Source: Protonemura montana (taxonomy: Eukaryota > Arthropoda > Insecta > Plecoptera > Nemouridae). Taken from it: 64,000 nucleotides of DNA. Location: positions 13,855,076 to 13,919,075 of the forward strand of contig OX387604.1 of the NCBI GenBank assembly GCA_947568835.1. The letters are read 5' to 3'. Positions 13,071-26,738 of the stretch are shown here, piece after piece. How positions within the stretch are numbered: position 1 is the first letter of the stretch; every line of letters starts with the position of its first letter. The notes beneath the pieces are model-generated. The model saw only the letters and a program-made list of their open reading frames with translations, made no database searches and was not told the origin of the DNA. A program made the position numbers and the translations under genes.

Positions 13071-13394
13071 CCTCACCTTACCTCACCTAACCTCACCTTA
13101 CCTCACCTCAACTCACCTCACCTCACATCACCTCACCTCACCTCACCTCACCTCACCTCACCTCACCTCACCTCACCTCACCTCACCTCACCTCACCTCA
13201 CCTCACCTCACCTCACCTCACCTCACCTCACCTCACCTCACCTCACCTCACCTCACCTCACCTCACCTCACCTCACCTCACCTCACCTCACCACACCTCA
13301 CCTCACCTCACTTCACCTCACCTCACCTCACCTCACCTCACCTCACCTCACCTCACTTCACCTCACCTCACCTCACCTCACCTCACCTCACCTC
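13071..13394 (+). repeat. CCTCA array 6
   Basis: Mixed CCTTA/CCTAA/CCTCA opening, then CCTCA with TTCACC and CCACA variants. Confidence 0.95.
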
Positions 13395-13490
13395 ACCACC
13401 CCTCCCCTCCCTAACCCCTCCCCTCCCCACCCAACCTCTCCCCACCCCACCTCCCCCCCTTTCCCACCCCACCCCAGCCTCCCCTCCCCT
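13395..13490 (+). repeat. C-rich module 6 (type A)
   Basis: Begins TCACCACCCC, so the usual TTACC start has been replaced by a CCTCA unit. Otherwise type A with CTCCCCACCCCACC. Confidence 0.92.
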
Positions 13491-13668
13491 AACATAACCT
13501 TACCTTACCTGACCTAACCTGACCTAACCTGACCTAACCTAACCTAACCTTACCTAACCTTACCTAACATTACCATACCTTACCTTACCATACCTTACCT
13601 TACCTAACCTTACCTAACTAAACCTTACCTAACCTAACCTACCCTAACCTAACGTAACCTAACCTAAC
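13491..13668 (+). repeat. Spacer 6: CCTGA/CCTAA - CCTTA - CCTAA
   Basis: Short CCTTA part with CCATA variants, and AACTAAACC in place of AACTTAACC. From about 13621 the sequence is the left end of a long segment repeated from about 22201. Confidence 0.9.
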
Positions 13669-16222
13669 CGAACCTAACCGAACCTAACCGAACCTAACCG
13701 AACCTTACCGAACCTAACCGAACCTAACCGAACCTAACCGAACCCAACCGAACCTAACCGAACCTAACCGAACCTAACTGAACCCAACCGAACCTAACTA
13801 AACCAAACCGAACCTTACCGAACCTAACCGAACCTAACCGAACGTAACCGAACGTAACCGAAACTAACCGAACCTAACCGAACCTAACCGAACCTAACTG
13901 AACCTAACCGAACCTAACTGAACCTAACCGATTCTCAGAGAACCGAACCGAACCTCACCGAACCTCACAGAACCTCACCGATCCTTACCGTACCTAACCG
14001 AACCTAACCGAACCTAACTGAACCTAACCGAACCTAACCGAACCTAACCGAACCTAACCTAACCTAACCTAACCTAACCTTACCTTACCTTACCTTACCT
14101 TACCTTACCTAACCTTACCTTAACTTACCTTACCTTACCTTACTAAACCTTACCTAACCTAACCTAACCTAACCTAACGTAACCTAACCTAACCGAACCT
14201 AACCGAACCTAACCGAACCTAACCAAACCTTACCGAACCTAACCTAACCAAACCGAACCTAACCTAAAGTAACCTAACCTAACCGAACCTAACCGAACCT
14301 AACCGAACCTAACCGAACCTAACCGAACCTAACCGAACCTAACCGAATCTTACCGAACCTAACTGAACCTAACCGAACCTAACCGAACCTAACAGAACCT
14401 TACCGAACCTAACCGAACGTAACCAAACGTAACCGAACCTAACCGAACCTAACCGAACCTAACCGAACCTAACCGAACCTAACCGAACCTAACCGAACCG
14501 AACCTAACCGAACCTAACCGAACCTAACCGAACCTTACCGAACATAACCGAACCTAACCGAACCTAACCGAACCTAACCGAACCTAACCGAACCTAACCG
14601 AACCTAACCTAACCTAACCCAACCTAACCGAACCTAACCGAACCTAACCGAACCTAACCGAACCTCACCGAACCTCACCGAACCTCACCGAACCTGACCA
14701 AACCTCACCGAACATCACCTAACCTCACCGAACCTCACCGAACCTCACCGAACCCCACCGAACCTCACCTAACTTAACCGAACCTAACCGAACCTAACCG
14801 AACCTAACCGAACCTAACCGAACCTAACCGAACCTAACCGAAAATAACCGACCCGAACATAACCGCACCTAACCGAACCTAACCGAACCTAACCGAACCT
14901 AACCGAACATAACCGAACCTAACCGAACCTAACCGAACCTAACCGAACCTAACCGAACCTAACCGAACCTAACCTAACCTAACCTAACCTAACCGAACCT
15001 AACCGAACCTAACCGAACCTAACCGAACCTCACCGAACCTCACCGAACCTCACCGAACCTGACCAAACCTCACCGAACATCACCTTACCTCAACGAACCT
15101 CACCGAACCTCACCGAACCCCACCGAACCTCACCGAACTTAACCGAACCTAACCGAACCTAACCGAACCTAACCGAACCTAACCGAATCTAACCGAACCT
15201 AACCGAACCTAACCTAACCTAACCTAACCTAACCTAACCTAACCGAACCTAACCGAACCTAACCGGACCTAACCGAACCTTACCGAACCTAACCGAACCT
15301 AACCGAACCTAACCGAACCTTACCGAACCTAACCGAACCTAACCGAATCTTACCGAAACTAACCGAACCAAACCGAACGTAACCGAACGTAAGCGAACCT
15401 AACCGAACCTAACCGAACCTAACCGAACCTAACCGAACCTAACCGAACCTAACTGATCCTCACCGAACCTAACCGAACCTAACCGAACCTAACCGAACCT
15501 AACCGAACCTAACCGAACCTCACCGAACCTCACCTTACCTCACCGAACCTCACCGAACCTTAACGAACCTAACCGAACCTAACCGAACCTAACCGAACCT
15601 AACCGAACCTAACCGAACCTAACCGAACCTAACCGAACCTAACCGAACCTAACCGAACCTAACCGAACCTAACCGAACCTAACCGAACCTAAACGGACCT
15701 AACCGAACCTAATCGAACCTAACCGAACCTAACCGAACCTAACCGAACCTAACGGAACCTAACCGAACCTAACCGAATCTTACCGAACCTAACGGAACCA
15801 AACCGAACGTAACCGAACGTAAGCGAACCTAACCGAACCTAACCGAACCTAACCGAACCTAACCGAACCTAACCGAACCTAACTGATCCTAACCGAACCT
15901 AACCGAACCTAACCGAACCTAACCGAACCTAACCGAACCTAACCGAACCTCACCGAACCTCACCGAACCTCACCGAACCTCACCGAACCTCACCGAACAT
16001 TAACGAACCTAACCGAACCTAACCGAACCTAACCGAACCTAACCGAACCTAACCGAACCTAACCGAACCTAACCGAACCTAACCGAACCTAACCGAACCT
16101 AACCGAACCTAACCGAACCTAACCGAACCTAACCGAACCTAACCGAACCTAACCGAACCTAACCGAACAAAACCTAACCTAACCGAACCTAACCGAACCT
16201 AACCGAACCTAACCGAACCTAA
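13669..16222 (+). repeat. CCTAACCGAA 10-mer array 7
   Basis: Palindromic landmark at 13932-13942, orphan CCTTA tract at 14056-14193, CCGAAAATAACC patch at about 14841. Nearly the whole array is repeated about 8.6 kb downstream. Confidence 0.95.
14056..14193 (+). repeat. Orphan CCTAA-CCTTA-CCTAA tract
   Basis: CCTTA run interrupted by TTAACTTACC and TTACTAAACC, ending AACGTAACC. No C-rich module in front. Confidence 0.88.
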
Positions 16223-16539
16223 CCTCACCTTACCTCACCTAACCTCACCTTACCTCACCTCAACTCACCTCACCTCACCTCACCTCACCTCACCTCACCT
16301 CACCTCACCTCACCTCACCTCACCTCACCTCACCTCACCTCACCTCACCTCACCTCACCTCACCTCACCTCACCTCACCTCACCTCACCTCACCTCACCT
16401 CACCTCACCTCACCTCACCTCACCTCACCTCACCTCACCACACCTCACCTCACCTCACCTCACCTTACCTCACCTCACCTCACCTCACCTCACCTCACCT
16501 CACCTCACCTCACCTCACCTCACCTCACCTCACCTCACC
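16223..16539 (+). repeat. CCTCA array 7
   Basis: Mixed opening, then CCTCA with one CCACA and one CCTTA variant. The left edge of the 2.5-kb repeat unit (16.26-18.76 kb) lies in this array. Confidence 0.95.
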
Positions 16540-16637
16540 TTACCACCCCTCCCCTCCCTAACCCCTCCCCTCCCCACCCAACCTCTCCCCTCCCCACCTC
16601 CCCCCCTTTCCCGCCCCACCCCAGCCTCCCCTCCCCT
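16540..16637 (+). repeat. C-rich module 7 (type A)
   Basis: Type A with TTTCCCGCCCC. Its copies at 19043 and 25195 have TTTCCCACCCC. Confidence 0.93.
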
Positions 16638-16814
16638 AACATAACCTTACCTTACCTGACCTAACCTGACCTAACCTGACCCAACCTAACCTAACCTTAC
16701 CTAACCTTACCTTACATTACCTTACCTTACCTTACCATACCTTACCTTACCTAACCTTACCTAACTTAACCTTACCTAACCTAACCTAACCTAACCTAAC
16801 GTAACCTAACCTAA
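16638..16814 (+). repeat. Spacer 7: CCTGA/CCTAA - CCTTA - CCTAA
   Basis: Third CCTGA unit reads CCTGACCCAACC, a variant shared with the spacers at 19141 and 25293, which marks them as one lineage. Confidence 0.92.
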
Positions 16815-18083
16815 CCGAACCTAACCGAACCTAACCGAACCTAACCGAACCTTACCGAACCTAACCGAACCTAACCGAACCTAACCGAACCCAACCGAAC
16901 CTAACCGAACCTAACCGAACCTAACCGAACCTAACTGAACCTAACCGAACCTTACCGAACCTAACCGAACCTAACCGAACGTAACCGAACGTAACCGAAA
17001 CTAACCGAACCTAACAGAACCTAACCGAACCTAACTGAACCTAACCGAACCTAACCGAACCTAACCGAACCTAACCGAACCTAACCGAACCTAACCGAAC
17101 CTAACTGAACCTAACCGAACCTAACTGAACCTAACCGATTCTCAGAGAACCTCACCGAACCTCACCGAACCTCACAGAACCTCACCGATCCTTACCGTAC
17201 CTAACCGAACCTAACCGAACCTAACTGAACCTAACCGAACCTAACCGAACCTAACCGAACCTAACCTAACCTAACCTAACCTAACCTTACCTTACCTTAC
17301 CTTACCTTACCTTACCTTACCTAACCTTACCTTAACTTACCTTACCTTACCTTACTAAACCTTACCTAACCTAACCTAACCTAACCTAACGTAACCTAAC
17401 CTAACCGAACCTAACCGAACCTAACCGAACCTAACCAAACCTTACCGAACCTAACCTTACCAAACCGAACCTAACCTAAAGTAACCTAACCTAACCGAAC
17501 CTAACCGAACCTAACCGAACCTAACCGAACCTAACGGAACCTAACTGAACCTAACCGAATCTTACCGAACCTAACTGAACCTAACCGAACCTAACCGAAC
17601 CTAACCGAACCTTACCGAACCTAACCGAACCTAACGGAACCTAACCGAACCTAACCGAACCTAACGGAACCAACCGAACCTAACCGAATCTTACCGAACC
17701 TAACCGAACCAAACCGAACGTAACCGAACGTAAGCGAACCTAACCGAACCTAACCGAACCTAACCGAACCTAACCGAACCTAACCGAACCTAACTGAACC
17801 TAACCGAACTTAACCGAACCTAACCGAACCTAACCGAACCTAACCGAACCTAACCGAACCTCACCGAACCTCACCGAACCTCACCGAACCTCACCGAACC
17901 TCACCGAACATTAACGAACCTAACCGAACCTAACCGAACCTAACCGAACCTAACCGAACCTAACCGAACCTAACCGAACCTAACCGAACCTAACCGAACC
18001 TAACCGAACCTAACCGAACCTAACCGAACAAAACCTAACCTAACCGAACCTAACCGAACCTAACCGAACCTAACCGAACCTAA
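16815..18083 (+). repeat. CCTAACCGAA 10-mer array 8
   Basis: Palindromic landmark at 17139-17149, orphan tract at 17261-17403. A one-base loss (AACCAACCGAACC) near 17671 shifts the 10-base phase and recurs at about 20173 and 26327. Confidence 0.95.
17261..17403 (+). repeat. Orphan CCTAA-CCTTA-CCTAA tract
   Basis: Same internal variants as the tract at 14056, with one more CCTTA unit. Confidence 0.88.
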
Positions 18084-18380
18084 CCTCACCTTACCTCACC
18101 TAACCTCACCTTACCTCACCTCAACTCACCTCACCTCACATCACCTCACCTCACCTCACCTCACCTCACCTCACCTCACCTCACCTCACCTCACCTCACC
18201 TCACCTCACCTCACCTCACCTCACCTCACCTCACCTCACCTCACCTCACCTCACCTCACCTCACCTCACCTCACCTCACCACACCTCACCTCACCTCACC
18301 TCACCTCACCTCACCTCACCTCACCTCACCTCACCTCACCTCACCTCACCTCACCTCACCTCACCTCACCTCACCTCACC
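18084..18380 (+). repeat. CCTCA array 8
   Basis: Mixed opening with CACATCACC, then near-pure CCTCA with one CCACA. Confidence 0.95.
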
Positions 18381-18478
18381 TTACCACCCCTCCCCTCCCT
18401 AACCCCTCCCCACCCCACCCAACCTCTCCCCACCCCACCTCCCCCCCTTTCCCACCCCACCCCAGCCTCCCCTCCCCT
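18381..18478 (+). repeat. C-rich module 8 (type A)
   Basis: Carries CCCCACCCCACCCAACC and CCCCACCCCACCTCC, shared with module 10 at 20889. Confidence 0.93.
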
Positions 18479-18656
18479 AACATAACCTTACCTGACCTGA
18501 CCTAACCTGACCTAACCTGACCTAACCTAACCTAACCTTACCTAACCTTACCTTACATTACCTTACCTTACCTTACCATACCTTACCTTACCTAACCTTA
18601 CCTAACTTAACCTTACCTAACCTAACCTAACCTAACCTAACGTAACCTAACCTAAC
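18479..18656 (+). repeat. Spacer 8: CCTGA/CCTAA - CCTTA - CCTAA
   Basis: Opens TTACCTGACCTGACC; this doubled CCTGA is shared with the spacers at 20987 and 27134. Confidence 0.92.
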
Positions 18657-18755
18657 CGAACCTAACCGAACCTAGCCGAACCTAACCGAACCTTACCGAA
18701 CCTAACCGAACCTAACCGAACCTAACCGAACCCAACCGAACCTAACCGAACCTAA
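18657..18755 (+). repeat. CCTAACCGAA 10-mer array 9 (very short)
   Basis: Only about 100 bp before the next CCTCA array, against 1-3 kb for its relatives. The abrupt end fits a recombination junction. Confidence 0.93.
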
Positions 18756-19042
18756 CCTCACCTTACCTCACCTCAACTCACCTCACCTCACCTCACCTCA
18801 CCTCACCTCACCTCACCTCACCTCACCTCACCTCACCTCACCTCACCTCACCTCACCTCACCTCACCTCACCTCACCTCACCTCACCTCACCTCACCTCA
18901 CCTCACCTCACCTCACCTCACCTCACCTCACCTCACCTCACCACACCTCACCTCACCTCACCTCACCTTACCTCACCTCACCTCACCTCACCTCACCTCA
19001 CCTCACCTCACCTCACCTCACCTCACCTCACCTCACCTCACC
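18756..19042 (+). repeat. CCTCA array 9
   Basis: Copy of array 7 at an offset of about 2503 bp, with the same CCACA and CCTTA variants. Confidence 0.95.
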
Positions 19043-19140
19043 TTACCACCCCTCCCCTCCCTAACCCCTCCCCTCCCCACCCAACCTCTCCCCTCCCCAC
19101 CTCCCCCCCTTTCCCACCCCACCCCAGCCTCCCCTCCCCT
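19043..19140 (+). repeat. C-rich module 9 (type A)
   Basis: Copy of module 7, with the CCCGCCCC variant reverted to CCCACCCC. Confidence 0.93.
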
Positions 19141-19318
19141 AACATAACCTTACCTTACCTGACCTAACCTGACCTAACCTGACCCAACCTAACCTAACCT
19201 TACCTAACCTTACCTTACATTACCTTACCTTACCTTACCATACCTTACCTTACCTAACCTTACCTAACTTAACCTTACCTAACCTAACCTAACCTAACCT
19301 AACGTAACCTAACCTAAC
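19141..19318 (+). repeat. Spacer 9: CCTGA/CCTAA - CCTTA - CCTAA
   Basis: Carries the CCTGACCCAACC marker of the module 7 lineage. Confidence 0.92.
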
Positions 19319-20586
19319 CGAACCTAACCGAACCTAACCGAACCTAACCGAACCTTACCGAACCTAACCGAACCTAACCGAACCTAACCGAACCCAACCG
19401 AACCTAACCGAACCTAACCGAACCTAACCGAACCTAACTGAACCTAACCGAACCTTACCGAACCTAACCGAACCTAACCGAACGTAACCGAACGTAACCG
19501 AAACTAACCGAACCTAACAGAACCTAACCGAACCTAACTGAACCTAACCGAACCTAACCGAACCTAACCGAACCTAACCGAACCTAACCGAACCTAACCG
19601 AACCTAACTGAACCTAACCGAACCTAACTGAACCTAACCGATTCTCAGAGAACCTCACCGAACCTCACCGAACCTCACAGAACCTCACCGATCCTTACCG
19701 TACCTAACCGAACCTAACCGAACCTAACTGAACCTAACCGAACCTAACCGAACCTAACCGAACCTAACCTAACCTAACCTAACCTAACCTTACCTTACCT
19801 TACCTTACCTTACCTTACCTTACCTAACCTTACCTTAACTTACCTTACCTTACCTTACTAAACCTTACCTAACCTAACCTAACCTAACCTAACGTAACCT
19901 AACCTAACCGAACCTAACCGAACCTAACCGAACCTAACCAAACCTTACCGAACCTAACCTTACCAAACCGAACCTAACCTAAAGTAACCTAACCTAACCG
20001 AACCTAACCGAACCTAACCGAACCTAACCGAACCTAACGGAACCTAACCGAACCTAACCGAATCTTACCGAACCTAACTGAACCTAACCGAACCTAACCG
20101 AACCTAACCGAACCTTACCGAACCTAACCGAACCTAACGGAACCTAACCGAACCTAACCGAACCTAACGGAACCAACCGAACCTAACCGAATCTTACCGA
20201 ACCTAACCGAACCAAACCGAACGTAACCGAACGTAAGCGAACCTAACCGAACCTAACCGAACCTAACCGAACCTAACCGAACCTAACCGAACCTAACTGA
20301 ACCTAACCGAACTTAACCGAACCTAACCGAACCTAACCGAACCTAACCGAACCTAACCGAACCTCACCGAACCTCACCGAACCTCACCGAACCTCACCGA
20401 ACCTCACCGAACATTAACGAACCTAACCGAACCTAACCGAACCTAACCGAACCTAACCGAACCTAACCGAACCTAACCGAACCTAACCGAACCTAACCGA
20501 ACCTAACCGAACCTAACCGAACCTAACCGAACAAAACCTAACCTAACCGAACCTAACCGAACCTAACCGAACCTAACCGAACCTAA
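19319..20586 (+). repeat. CCTAACCGAA 10-mer array 10
   Basis: Copy of array 8 at about +2503, including the palindromic landmark (19642-19652), the orphan tract (19766-19909) and the AACCAACC phase shift. Confidence 0.95.
19766..19909 (+). repeat. Orphan CCTAA-CCTTA-CCTAA tract
   Basis: Same as the tract at 17261. Confidence 0.88.
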
Positions 20587-20888
20587 CCTCACCTTACCTC
20601 ACCTAACCTCACCTTACCTCACCTCAACTCACCTCACCTCACATCACCTCACCTCACCTCACCTCACCTCACCTCACCTCACCTCACCTCACCTCACCTC
20701 ACCTCACCTCACCTCACCTCACCTCACCTCACCTCACCTCACCTCACCTCACCTCACCTCACCTCACCTCACCTCACCTCACCACACCTCACCTCACCTC
20801 ACCTCACCTCACCTCACCTCACCTCACCTCACCTCACCTCACCTCACCTCACCTCACCTCACCTCACCTCACCTCACCTCACCTCACC
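20587..20888 (+). repeat. CCTCA array 10
   Basis: Copy of array 8, with the same CACATCACC variant in the opening. Confidence 0.95.
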
Positions 20889-20986
20889 TTACCACCCCTC
20901 CCCTCCCTAACCCCTCCCCACCCCACCCAACCTCTCCCCACCCCACCTCCCCCCCTTTCCCACCCCACCCCAGCCTCCCCTCCCCT
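20889..20986 (+). repeat. C-rich module 10 (type A)
   Basis: Copy of module 8, about 2508 bp downstream. Confidence 0.93.
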
Positions 20987-21164
20987 AACATAACCTTACC
21001 TGACCTGACCTAACCTGACCTAACCTGACCTAACCTAACCTAACCTTACCTAACCTTACCTTACATTACCTTACCTTACCTTACCATACCTTACCTTACC
21101 TAACCTTACCTAACTTAACCTTACCTAACCTAACCTAACCTAACCTAACGTAACCTAACCTAAC
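20987..21164 (+). repeat. Spacer 10: CCTGA/CCTAA - CCTTA - CCTAA
   Basis: Carries the doubled CCTGA marker of the module 8 lineage. Confidence 0.92.
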
Positions 21165-21549
21165 CGAACCTAACCGAACCTAGCCGAACCTAACCGAACC
21201 TTACCGAACCTAACCGAACCTAACCGAACCTAACCGAACCCAACCGAACCTAACCGAACCTAACCGAACCTAACTGAACCTAACCGAACCTAACTGAACC
21301 TAACCGAACCTTACCGAACCTAACCGAACCTAACCGAACGTAACCGAACGTAACCGAAACTAACCGAACCTAACCGAACCTAACCGAACCTAACTGAACC
21401 TAACCGAACCTAACTGAACCTAACCGATTCTCAGAGAACCTCACCGAACCTCACCGAACCTCACAGAACCTCACCGATCCTTACCGTACCTAACCGAACC
21501 TAACCGAACCTAACTGAACCTAACCGAACCTAACCGAACCTAACCGAAC

Positions 21550-21687
21550 TTACCTAACCTAACCTAACCTAACCTTACCTTACCTTACCTTACCTTACCT
21601 TACCTAACCTTACCTTAAATTACCTTACCTTACCTTACTAAACCTTACCTAACCTAACCTAACCTAACCTAACGTAACCTAACCTAA
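21550..21687 (+). repeat. Orphan CCTAA-CCTTA-CCTAA tract
   Basis: Carries AACTTACC at its left edge and TTAAATTACC inside, variants shared with 27695-27836. Confidence 0.87.
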
Positions 21688-22635
21688 CCGAACCTTACCG
21701 AACCTAACCGAACCTAACCAAACCTTACCGAACCTAACCTAACCAAACCGAACCTAACCTAAAGTAACCTAACCTAACCGAACCTAACTGAACCTAACCG
21801 AACCTAACCGAACCTAACCGAACCTAACCGAACCTAACCGAATCTTACCGAACCTAACTGAACCTAACCGAACCTAACCGAACCTAACCGAACCTTACCG
21901 AACCTAACCGAACGTAACCAAACGTAACCGAACCTAACCGAACCTAACCGAACCTAACCGAACCTAACCGAACCTAACCGAACCTAACCGAACCGAACCT
22001 AACCGAACCTAACCGAACCTAACCGAACCTTACCGAACATAACCTAACCTAACCAAACCGAACCTAACCTAAAGTAACCTAACCTAACCGAACCTAACCG
22101 AACCTAACCGAACCTAACCGAACCTAACCGAACCTAACCGAACCTAACCGAATCTTACCGAACCTAACTGAACCTAACCGAACCTAACCGAACCTAACCG
22201 AACCTTACCTAACCTAACCTAACCTAACCTAACGTAACCTAACCTAACCGAACCTAACCGAACCTAACCGAACCTAACCGAACCTTACCGAACCTAACCG
22301 AACCTAACCGAACCTAACCGAACCCAACCGAACCTAACCGAACCTAACCGAACCTAACTGAACCTAACCGAACCTAACTGAACCTAACCGAACCTTACCG
22401 AACCTAACCGAACCTAACCGAACGTAACCGAACGTAACCGAAACTAACCGAACCTAACCGAACCTAACCGAACCTAACTGAACCTAACCGAACCTAACTG
22501 AACCTAACCGATTCTCAGAGAACCTCACCGAACCTCACCGAACCTCACAGAACCTCACCGATCCTTACCGTACCTAACCGAACCTAACCGAACCTAACTG
22601 AACCTAACCGAACCTAACCGAACCTAACCGAACCT

Positions 22636-22771
22636 AACCTAACCTAACCTAACCTAACCTTACCTTACCTTACCTTACCTTACCTTACCTAACCTTACCT
22701 TAACTTACCTTACCTTACCTTACTAAACCTTACCTAACCTAACCTAACCTAACCTAACGTAACCTAACCTA
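22636..22771 (+). repeat. Orphan CCTAA-CCTTA-CCTAA tract
   Basis: Copy of the tract at 14056 at an offset of 8580 bp. Confidence 0.87.
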
Positions 22772-24882
22772 ACCGAACCTAACCGAACCTAACCGAACCT
22801 AACCAAACCTTACCGAACCTAACCTAACCAAACCGAACCTAACCTAAAGTAACCTAACCTAACCGAACCTAACCGAACCTAACCGAACCTAACCGAACCT
22901 AACCGAACCTAACCGAACCTAACCGAATCTTACCGAACCTAACTGAACCTAACCGAACCTAACCGAACCTAACCGAACCTTACCGAACCTAACCGAACGT
23001 AACCAAACGTAACCGAACCTAACCGAACCTAACCGAACCTAACCGAACCTAACCGAACCTAACCGAACCTAACCGAACCGAACCTAACCGAACCTAACCG
23101 AACCTAACCGAACCTTACCGAACATAACCGAACCTAACCGAACCTAACCGAACCTAACCGAACCTAACCGAACCTAACCGAACCTAACCTAACCTAACCC
23201 AACCTAACCGAACCTAACCGAACCTAACCGAACCTAACCGAACCTCACCGAACCTCACCGAACCTCACCGAACCTGACCAAACCTCACCGAACATCACCT
23301 AACCTCACCGAACCTCACCGAACCTCACCGAACCCCACCGAACCTCACCTAACTTAACCGAACCTAACCGAACCTAACCGAACCTAACCGAACCTAACCG
23401 AACCTAACCGAACCTAACCGAAAATAACCGACCCGAACATAACCGCACCTAACCGAACCTAACCGAACCTAACCGAACCTAACCGAACATAACCGAACCT
23501 AACCGAACCTAACCGAACCTAACCGAACCTAACCGAACCTAACCGAACCTAACCTAACCTAACCTAACCTAACCGAACCTAACCGAACCTAACCGAACCT
23601 AACCGAACCTCACCGAACCTCACCGAACCTCACCGAACCTGACCAAACCTCACCGAACATCACCTTACCTCAACGAACCTCACCGAACCTCACCGAACCC
23701 CACCGAACCTCACCGAACTTAACCGAACCTAACCGAACCTAACCGAACCTAACCGAACCTAACCGAATCTAACCGAACCTAACCGAACCTAACCTAACCT
23801 AACCTAACCTAACCTAACCTAACCGAACCTAACCGAACCTAACCGAATCTAACCGAACCTAACCGAACCTAACCTAACCTAACCTAACCTAACCTAACCT
23901 AACCGAACCTAACCGAACCTAAACGGACCTAACCGAACCTTACCGAACCTAACCGAACCTAACCGAACCTAACCGAACCTTACCGAACCTAACCGAACCT
24001 AACCGAATCTTACCGAACCTAACCGAACCAAACCGAACGTAACCGAACGTAAGCGAACCTAACCGAACCTAACCGAACCTAACCGAACCTAACCGAACCT
24101 AACCGAACCTAACTGATCCTCACCGAACCTAACCGAACCTAACCGAACCTAACCGAACCTAACCACACCTAACCGAACGTCACCGAACCTCACCTTACCT
24201 CACCGAACCTCACCGAACCTTAACGAACCTAACCGAACCTAACCGAACCTAACCGAACCTAACCGAACCTAACCGAACCTAACCGAACCTAACCGAACCT
24301 AACCGAACCTAACCGAACCTAACCGAACCTAACCGAACCTAACCGAACCTAAACGGACCTAACCGAACCTAATCGAACCTAACCGAACCTAACCGAACCT
24401 AACCGAACCTAACGGAACCTAACCGAACCTAACCGAATCTTACCGAACCTAACGGAACCAAACCGAACGTAACCGAACGTAAGCGAACCTAACCGAACCT
24501 AACCGAACCTAACCGAACCTAACCGAACCTAACCGAACCTAACTGATCCTAACCGAACCTAACCGAACCTAACCGAACCTAACCGAACCTAACCGAACCT
24601 AACCGAACCTCACCGAACCTCACCGAACCTCACCGAACCTCACCGACCCTCACCGAACATTAACGAACCTAACCGAACCTAACCGAACCTAACCGAACCT
24701 AACCGAACCTAACCGAACCTAACCGAACCTAACCGAACCTAACCGAACCTAACCGAACCTAACCGAACCTAACCGAACCTAACCGAACCTAACCGAACCT
24801 AACCGAACCTAACCGAACCTAACCGAACAAAACCTAACCTAACCGAACCTAACCGAACCTAACCGAACCTAACCGAACCTAA

Positions 24883-25194
24883 CCTCACCTTACCTCACCT
24901 AACCTCACCTTACCTCACCTCAACTCACCTCACCTCACCTCACCTCACCTCACCTCACCTCACCTCACCTCACCTCACCTCACCTCACCTCACCTCACCT
25001 CACCTCACCTCACCTCACCTCACCTCACCTCACCTCACCTCACCTCACCTCACCTCACCTCACCTCACCTCACCTCACCTCACCTCACCTCACCACACCT
25101 CACCTCACCTCACCTCACCTTACCTCACCTCACCTCACCTCACCTCACCTCACCTCACCTCACCTCACCTCACCTCACCTCACCTCACCTCACC
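24883..25194 (+). repeat. CCTCA array 11
   Basis: Third copy of the array 7/array 9 lineage, with the same CCACA then CCTTA variants. Confidence 0.95.
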
Positions 25195-25292
25195 TTACCA
25201 CCCCTCCCCTCCCTAACCCCTCCCCTCCCCACCCAACCTCTCCCCTCCCCACCTCCCCCCCTTTCCCACCCCACCCCAGCCTCCCCTCCCCT
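25195..25292 (+). repeat. C-rich module 11 (type A)
   Basis: Matches module 9 at about +6152 bp and module 7 at about +8655 bp. Confidence 0.93.
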
Positions 25293-25470
25293 AACATAAC
25301 CTTACCTTACCTGACCTAACCTGACCTAACCTGACCCAACCTAACCTAACCTTACCTAACCTTACCTTACATTACCTTACCTTACCTTACCATACCTTAC
25401 CTTACCTAACCTTACCTAACTTAACCTTACCTAACCTAACCTAACCTAACCTAACGTAACCTAACCTAAC
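25293..25470 (+). repeat. Spacer 11: CCTGA/CCTAA - CCTTA - CCTAA
   Basis: Carries CCTGACCCAACC, the module 7 lineage marker. Confidence 0.92.
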
Positions 25471-26738
25471 CGAACCTAACCGAACCTAACCGAACCTAAC
25501 CGAACCTTACCGAACCTAACCGAACCTAACCGAACCTAACCGAACCCAACCGAACCTAACCGAACCTAACCGAACCTAACCGAACCTAACTGAACCTAAC
25601 CGAACCTTACCGAACCTAACCGAACCTAACCGAACGTAACCGAACGTAACCGAAACTAACCGAACCTAACAGAACCTAACCGAACCTAACTGAACCTAAC
25701 CGAACCTAACCGAACCTAACCGAACCTAACCGAACCTAACCGAACCTAACCGAACCTAACTGAACCTAACCGAACCTAACTGAACCTAACCGATTCTCAG
25801 AGAACCTCACCGAACCTCACCGAACCTCACAGAACCTCACCGATCCTTACCGTACCTAACCGAACCTAACCGAACCTAACTGAACCTAACCGAACCTAAC
25901 CGAACCTAACCGAACCTAACCTAACCTAACCTAACCTAACCTTACCTTACCTTACCTTACCTTACCTTACCTTACCTAACCTTACCTTAACTTACCTTAC
26001 CTTACCTTACTAAACCTTACCTAACCTAACCTAACCTAACCTAACGTAACCTAACCTAACCGAACCTAACCGAACCTAACCGAACCTAACCAAACCTTAC
26101 CGAACCTAACCTTACCAAACCGAACCTAACCTAAAGTAACCTAACCTAACCGAACCTAACCGAACCTAACCGAACCTAACCGAACCTAACGGAACCTAAC
26201 CGAACCTAACCGAATCTTACCGAACCTAACTGAACCTAACCGAACCTAACCGAACCTAACCGAACCTTACCGAACCTAACCGAACCTAACGGAACCTAAC
26301 CGAACCTAACCGAACCTAACGGAACCAACCGAACCTAACCGAATCTTACCGAACCTAACCGAACCAAACCGAACGTAACCGAACGTAAGCGAACCTAACC
26401 GAACCTAACCGAAACTAACCGAACCTAACCGAACCTAACCGAACCTAACTGAACCTAACCGAACTTAACCGAACCTAACCGAACCTAACCGAACCTAACC
26501 GAACCTAACCGAACCTCACCGAACCTCACCGAACCTCACCGAACCTCACCGAACCTCACCGAACATTAACGAACCTAACCGAACCTAACCGAACCTAACC
26601 GAACCTAACCGAACCTAACCGAACCTAACCGAACCTAACCGAACCTAACCGAACCTAACCGAACCTAACCGAACCTAACCGAACAAAACCTAACCTAACC
26701 GAACCTAACCGAACCTAACCGAACCTAACCGAACCTAA
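25471..26738 (+). repeat. CCTAACCGAA 10-mer array 12
   Basis: Third copy of arrays 8 and 10, with landmark at 25794-25804, orphan tract at 25917-26061 and the AACCAACC phase shift at about 26327. Confidence 0.95.
25917..26061 (+). repeat. Orphan CCTAA-CCTTA-CCTAA tract
   Basis: Same as the tracts at 17261 and 19766. Confidence 0.88.

Larger units (their letters stand above)
21165..24882 (+). repeat. CCTAACCGAA 10-mer array 11 (longest)
   Basis: About 3.7 kb, with two palindromic landmarks (21428 and 22512) 1084 bp apart. It contains a 310-bp direct repeat (the AACCAAACCGAACC patch at 21741 and 22051), orphan tracts at 21550-21687 and 22636-22771, and a partial one at about 22205-22248. From about 22201 it copies 13621 onward. 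An 80-bp duplication at about 23761/23841 is not in the 14-kb copy. Confidence 0.95.
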